Origin: Gammaproteobacteria bacterium | GTDB lineage: Bacteria; Pseudomonadota; Gammaproteobacteria; UBA6429; Thiohalophilaceae | Direction: 5' to 3' | Length of the DNA stretch: 5,181 nt | Assembly (NCBI GenBank): GCA_011052165.1 | Contig: DRJN01000381.1 | Location: forward strand, 1-5,181 | Part shown: positions 1 through 2,303 of the stretch, piece after piece | Numbering within the stretch: position 1 is the stretch's first letter | Layout: the number at the start of each line of letters is the position of its first letter | The notes under the pieces: generated by a model | Told to the model about the DNA's origin: nothing | Seen by the model: only the letters and a program-made list of their open reading frames with translations | The model's database searches: none | Program-made: the position numbers and the translations under genes

Positions 1-134
1 AGTATAGGGATTTCTGATCGGATCCATAGACGCGATTATAGCAATCTTACCCGAATTTACAATAATACAATAAACTTGCTAATTTCACTTAAATTCCGGC
101 ATTATTACATCTATATAATTGATTACATTGATAG

Positions 135-368
135 ATAATCGCCCTGCACCGCGGGCGCCTGAATGATGTGCGCATCGATCGGATGATCGAACAGGCGATG
201 GTGGCAACAGACACAGAACAGCTCAGCGGGTACCGACTGGCAACGGACGGCAACTACGATGCCCTGTTTTCGACAATTCGGCGTTGAGCGAAGATCCGCA
301 AGGGTGGAGTTGCGCCAGGATATTTCGATGAAAAAGTCAGGAACCACAGAATGTTAGCAGCAATATAA
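135..368 (+). pseudogene. Possible C-terminal gene fragment with an in-frame TGA
   Basis: The frame is open from just after a TAG at 132-134 to a TGA at 285-287, then continues in the same frame to a TAA at 366-368. The first part has a protein-like composition, including VRIDRMIEQAM and TEQLSGYRLATDGNYDALF. The second part reads on with KIRKGGVAPGYFDEKVRNHR. There is no good start codon or ribosome site; the first ATG is at 183. I do not recognise the family. It could be the tail of a gene whose 5' part was lost, or a chance open frame. The opposite strand also has a 74-codon frame here (123-347) with no recognisable features. Confidence 0.2.
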
Positions 369-413
369 AGCTGACCCGCTCTGTATGGCTATTTTTATAT
401 AACCAGCTTCGAC

Positions 414-443
414 TTGACACCGCGTCGCTCTCAGCGCTAAATT
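414..443 (+). promoter_or_regulatory. Possible sigma-70 promoter
   Basis: A perfect TTGACA at 414-419 is followed after 18 bases by TAAATT (438-443), which matches four of six -10 consensus bases. It lies about 65 bases before the start codon at 509 and points into the broken exported-protein frame and the DUF1566 operon beyond. The call is based on sequence match alone; the long spacer and weak -10 keep confidence low. Confidence 0.3.
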
Positions 444-508
444 CCGCTTAAACCCTGACAAAGACTACGACAATACTTCAGATCAGGGGATAGTTGGGGG
501 AGCCGGTC

Positions 509-671
509 ATGAGAACAAGAACCATGGCGAGTGCGCTTGTCATCCTGCCGATATTAACAGCCAGGGTGGACGCATCAAACGGTATCTTTCAATCCTTCCA
601 CCACCAGCGTCAGCGCAGGTCAGGCATTCTTTGTCGGAGCCGCTGGTGCTATCGCTTGGGAGGTTGGTTGA
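509..671 (+). pseudogene. Decayed start of an exported cohesin-like protein
   Basis: An ATG at 509 follows a GGGGGAG ribosome-binding sequence by a normal distance and opens a signal-peptide-like start (MRTRTMASALVILPILTARVDA). The frame then becomes uninformative. In the next frame (open 558-671) the sequence continues as TVSFNPSTTSVSAGQAFFVG, which resembles the first beta strands of cohesin-like domains of secreted proteins (typically V-S-x-x-P-S-x-x-x-V-x-x-G-x-x-F-x-V). It then reads GAAGAIAWEVG and stops at 669-671. The simplest reading is a frameshift near 575-582 in a secreted cohesin-like gene, with most of the gene lost. The domain assignment rests on a short match and is tentative. 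No PEP-CTERM or other sorting tail is seen. Confidence 0.3.
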
Positions 672-745
672 AGAAAGACCGATAGCTTACCCGATGTTCC
701 CTATTTCCATTAGGGAGGGTGTTGCACACAATAAAAACAAATTAT

Positions 746-768
746 GTCTTCACTCTGAGCGTGAAGAC
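746..768 (+). promoter_or_regulatory. Perfect 8-bp inverted repeat in the leader
   Basis: GTCTTCAC (746-753) and GTGAAGAC (761-768) are perfect reverse complements around a 7-base loop. No T-run follows, so it is not a standard intrinsic terminator. It lies about 70 bases before the first DUF1566 gene and could be an operator half-site pair or an RNA hairpin in the 5' leader. Its function is unknown. Confidence 0.4.
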
Positions 769-801
769 ACGGGAAGGGTGATTAAGCGAATACGTCATCC
801 T

Positions 802-820
802 GATCCGGCAGAGCCGGATC
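802..820 (+). promoter_or_regulatory. GC-rich hairpin just before a ribosome-binding site
   Basis: GATCCGGC (802-809) and GCCGGATC (813-820) form a perfect 8-bp stem with a 3-base AGA loop, ending 6 bases before the AGGAGGGG ribosome-binding sequence at 827-834. The position would let the hairpin affect translation of the downstream gene or protect the 5' end of its mRNA. A terminator is unlikely because no U-tract follows. Confidence 0.45.
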
Positions 821-826
821 GAACAG

Positions 827-834
827 AGGAGGGG
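827..834 (+). promoter_or_regulatory. Shine-Dalgarno with very short spacing
   Basis: AGGAGGGG lies directly before the ATG at 836, leaving only 1 base (3 if just AGGAGG is counted). That is shorter than the usual 5-9 bases. The alternative in-frame starts TTG at 926 and ATG at 953 would give a shorter, more typical signal peptide but lack a comparable site. The start at 836 is therefore preferred, but not certain. Confidence 0.4.
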
Positions 835-835
835 C

Positions 836-1666
836 ATGGACAGCGTGCACCCCAAAATAACAAGAAGGTGTGGGACTGAAATCATTTCAGGACATGTGTC
901 CCGGGTAACCGGGGCAGGTGGTCCGTTGCGTGTTGTGGCGGCCTCGTTCGCCATGCTGTTAGCCACGATTGTTTCCCCAACCCAGGCGGCGCCTCTGAAC
1001 GACACCGGCATCACCACCTTCGGCGATGCTTCCAGCAATACCCTTGCTACGGAGCCTGCCGATTATCCGGGACAAGACGCCAGTTACGGCCGCGATGCTG
1101 CCGCTACAGCCGGCACCCTGAGCAAGATCGGCGGCGGCAGCGCCGGGTTTGACTTCACCAAGCTGGGAGCAGGCGGCAACGAACTGCCGGCCTCGGCCAC
1201 CAGCTGGTCCTGCGTGCGCGACAACGTCACCGGGCTGATCTGGGAGGTCAAGACCAATGACGGCGGCCTGCGCGACAAGGACAACACCTACACCTGGTAC
1301 AACCCGGACGGCAGCACTAACGGTGGTAGCGCCGGCACGCAAAATGGCGGTACCTGCGCCGGTAGCGCCTGTGATACCTACAGCTATGCACAGGCGGTGA
1401 ACAGTCAGGGTCTCTGTGGCTATAGTGACTGGCGCCTGCCGTGGCAGGAAGAGTTGCGTTCCATCGTGGACTACAGCATCCCGTATCCCGGCCCGGCTAT
1501 TGATACCGCCTATTTCCCGAATACGAATTATTGGTTCTGGTCGGCTTCTCCCTATGCCGGCTACTCCGACTACGCGTGGGACGTCAGTTTTATACTATGG
1601 CAACGACTACGGCGGCGAATTAAGTCCTCTGGCAAGTATGTTCGTCTCGTGCGCGGCGGACAGTGA
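836..1666 (+). CDS. Exported DUF1566 (Lcl C-terminal) protein, DGR target 1
   Basis: A 276-residue protein. Residues 1-51 form a long signal peptide: a basic start, a hydrophobic core near AASFAMLLATIV, and probable cleavage after SPTQA. A Gly/Ala/Ser/Asn-rich stretch follows. The DUF1566 domain runs from about residue 125 to the end, with the family's GLIWEV (about 132), YAQAVN, DWRLP (198), an ELRSIVDY-like segment, and the terminal WFWSASP...VRLVRGGQ. DUF1566 folds like a C-type lectin and is a known class of diversity-generating retroelement target; the variable region occupies residues 234-276. The product is probably a secreted or surface ligand-binding protein. Compared with the second DUF1566 domain in this window, the variable region has a one-base and a two-base insertion. 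Nine residues (ILWQRLRRR) therefore replace the expected YYGNDYGG, after which the frame is restored. That segment may be misfolded, so the protein may be functionally damaged. The avd remnant starts 71 bases downstream. Confidence 0.85.
   Translation: MDSVHPKITRRCGTEIISGHVSRVTGAGGPLRVVAASFAMLLATIVSPTQAAPLNDTGITTFGDASSNTLATEPADYPGQDASYGRDAAATAGTLSKIGGGSAGFDFTKLGAGGNELPASATSWSCVRDNVTGLIWEVKTNDGGLRDKDNTYTWYNPDGSTNGGSAGTQNGGTCAGSACDTYSYAQAVNSQGLCGYSDWRLPWQEELRSIVDYSIPYPGPAIDTAYFPNTNYWFWSASPYAGYSDYAWDVSFILWQRLRRRIKSSGKYVRLVRGGQ
1535..1663 (+). repeat. DGR variable region VR1
   Basis: This is the 3' end of the first DUF1566 gene, directly before its TGA. It aligns with 2690-2815: the first 18 bases and the last 24 bases are identical, and the middle varies. 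After removing one inserted base near 1592 and two near 1617-1618, the two segments align as 42 codons, 27 of them identical. They differ at 21 bases, 20 of which are at codon position 1 or 2. Pairs such as TAT/AGT, GGC/TAC, TAC/AGC and AGT/TAT fit independent mutation of AAT or AAC in a shared template. The invariant GC-rich 3' end (CTCGTGCGCGGCGGACAG) is where an initiation-of-homing sequence would sit. The DGR reading is inferred from this pattern; no template is in the window. Confidence 0.75.
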
Positions 1667-1737
1667 ATTGGCATTTTGGCATGTGGACAGGTCAATACAA
1701 ACAGGCAGTGGGCATCACATGAACCCGGGAGGACAAC

Positions 1738-2073
1738 ATGGCGCGTATGGATCATCTGCCTATCTGGCGCGATGCCAACCGGTTGCTGGTGGTCATCGAG
1801 GAGGCGGTACGCCGGTTCCCGCGCTACCACAAATATACGCTGGGAACGGATCTCCGCCGCCAGGCGATGGGTATCTGCCGGCTGATTGTTCGCGCCTACA
1901 ACGAAAAGACCAACCGGCCCCGGCACGTCAGGCGGTTGTCCCTGGCGGTGGACGATCTCAAGGTGCTGGTGCAGTTGGGCAAGGAGGTGCGCGCCTTGTG
2001 GGCAAGGGTCTGCCCATCGGCAACCTCACCAGCCAGTGGCGCTGGTTCAAGCAACAACGACCGGACGATGTAG
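1738..2073 (+). CDS. avd: Truncated Avd, DGR accessory protein
   Basis: The ATG follows GGAGG by 6 bases, a good start. Residues 1-88 match the bAvd / four-helix-bundle family: LPIWRDANRLL, then RRFPRYHKYTLGTDLRRQAM, then a helix around ICRLIVRAYNEK, then the LSLAVDDLKVLVQLGKEVRA helix. Avd forms a basic, barrel-like pentamer that binds nucleic acid and the reverse transcriptase and is needed for mutagenic retrohoming. From about residue 88 the family pattern stops: the final helix, which usually ends near a G-G-W-L motif, is missing. It is replaced by a Ser/Ala/Pro-rich tail (PSATSPASGAGSSNNDR) that is reverse-transcriptase and MSL DNA read in the wrong frame. The total is 111 residues, close to normal only because of this tail. 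A deletion near 1996-2002 is the simplest cause. Function is doubtful without the last helix. Confidence 0.75.
   Translation: MARMDHLPIWRDANRLLVVIEEAVRRFPRYHKYTLGTDLRRQAMGICRLIVRAYNEKTNRPRHVRRLSLAVDDLKVLVQLGKEVRALWARVCPSATSPASGAGSSNNDRTM
2001..2036 (+). pseudogene. Reverse-transcriptase scar of the DGR
   Basis: Frame +3 encodes GKGLPIGNLTSQ. G-L/I-P-I/L-G-N-L-T-S-Q is a highly conserved reverse-transcriptase segment of DGR and related enzymes, lying before the catalytic Y-x-D-D box. Nothing else of the enzyme is present: there are no N-terminal palm motifs before it (the DNA there is avd in another frame), and no YxDD or thumb after it. About 12 codons of a roughly 300-400-residue gene survive, flanked by two apparent deletion junctions. 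The template repeat that normally lies between avd and this gene is also gone. A chance match of this length is unlikely given its position directly after avd, but the segment is short. Confidence 0.5.
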
Positions 2074-2303
2074 TTCTCGTGCGGAGGGGGTATGAAAATG
2101 AGGCCTTATCTCTTTCTCTCGGGAAGTTGAAACCGTTCCGCCGCCGATTGCGAGCGGTGGGGATAGCATATTGTTTTATCGCTGAGAAGGGCTACCTCAA
2201 AGGCGGCATGAAACGCCGCGTGCTACGCCTCGCCTGGCGCCCACAAGAACCGGCGACATTCATGCGCGCATTGGTGCAAGGAGGGCAACAATGCAACGCC
2301 TGA
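2037..2303 (+). CDS. MutS-domain-I-like fragment (DGR 'MSL'-type accessory)
   Basis: About 88 codons in frame +3 ending at TGA 2301-2303. The start WRWFKQQRPDDVVLVRRGY resembles the N-terminal mismatch-recognition domain of MutS, where Q-Y-x-x-x-K-x-x-x-P-D/E is followed by a hydrophobic strand and R-x-G-x-F-Y-E. The later part, FRRRLRAVGIAYCFIAE followed by KGGMKRRVLRLAWRP, resembles the A-x-L-x-x-x-G-x-x-V-A-I-x-E-Q ... K-x-x-x-x-R-x-V-x-R-x-x-T-P part. The central 25 or so residues of that domain seem to be missing between EALSLS and LKPF. MutS-like accessory genes (MSL) are known in some DGRs. No own start codon with a ribosome site is visible. Translation could begin at GTG 1998, 10 bases after AAGGAGG, which would include the reverse-transcriptase scar. 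It is more likely a remnant than a working gene. Its end overlaps the next gene by 13 bases. Confidence 0.4.
   Translation, partial: WRWFKQQRPDDVVLVRRGYENEALSLSLGKLKPFRRRLRAVGIAYCFIAEKGYLKGGMKRRVLRLAWRPQEPATFMRALVQGGQQCNA

Larger units (their letters stand above)
1..508. other. Upstream stretch without a confident gene
   Basis: The first 130 bases are strongly AT-rich and show no coding pattern. A perfect TATAAT lies at 114-119 but has no convincing -35 box. The middle part (135-368) is more GC-rich and may hold a gene fragment, listed separately. From 369 to 508 I see only a possible promoter (414-443) and a purine-rich stretch at 485-502 that serves as the Shine-Dalgarno region of the broken frame starting at 509. 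No tRNA, rRNA or terminator is recognisable. Confidence 0.4.

Noticed and set aside
114..119. Perfect TATAAT as a promoter -10 box
   Set aside because: It is embedded in very AT-rich DNA and no acceptable -35 box lies 16-18 bases upstream.
746..820. The leader hairpins as intrinsic terminators
   Set aside because: Neither stem is followed by a run of T on the + strand, and the second sits immediately before a ribosome-binding site.
959..1342. Minus-strand frame of 127 codons
   Set aside because: It is a GC-driven antisense frame over the N-terminal half of the first DUF1566 protein, with no motif or ribosome site.
2056..2090. Possible template-repeat remnant (CAACAACGACC...GTTCTCGTGCGG resembles the VR 3' edge)
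   Set aside because: The resemblance is about a dozen bases and has mismatches. The same bases read well as the MutS-like R-P-D-D-V-V-L-V-R-R-G segment, so chance similarity is the simpler explanation.
1416..2303. A single 295-codon + strand gene in frame +3
   Set aside because: The frame is open but its first two thirds are out-of-frame readings of the DUF1566 gene and avd, both of which have family motifs and ribosome sites. Only the part after about 2001 carries recognisable motifs.
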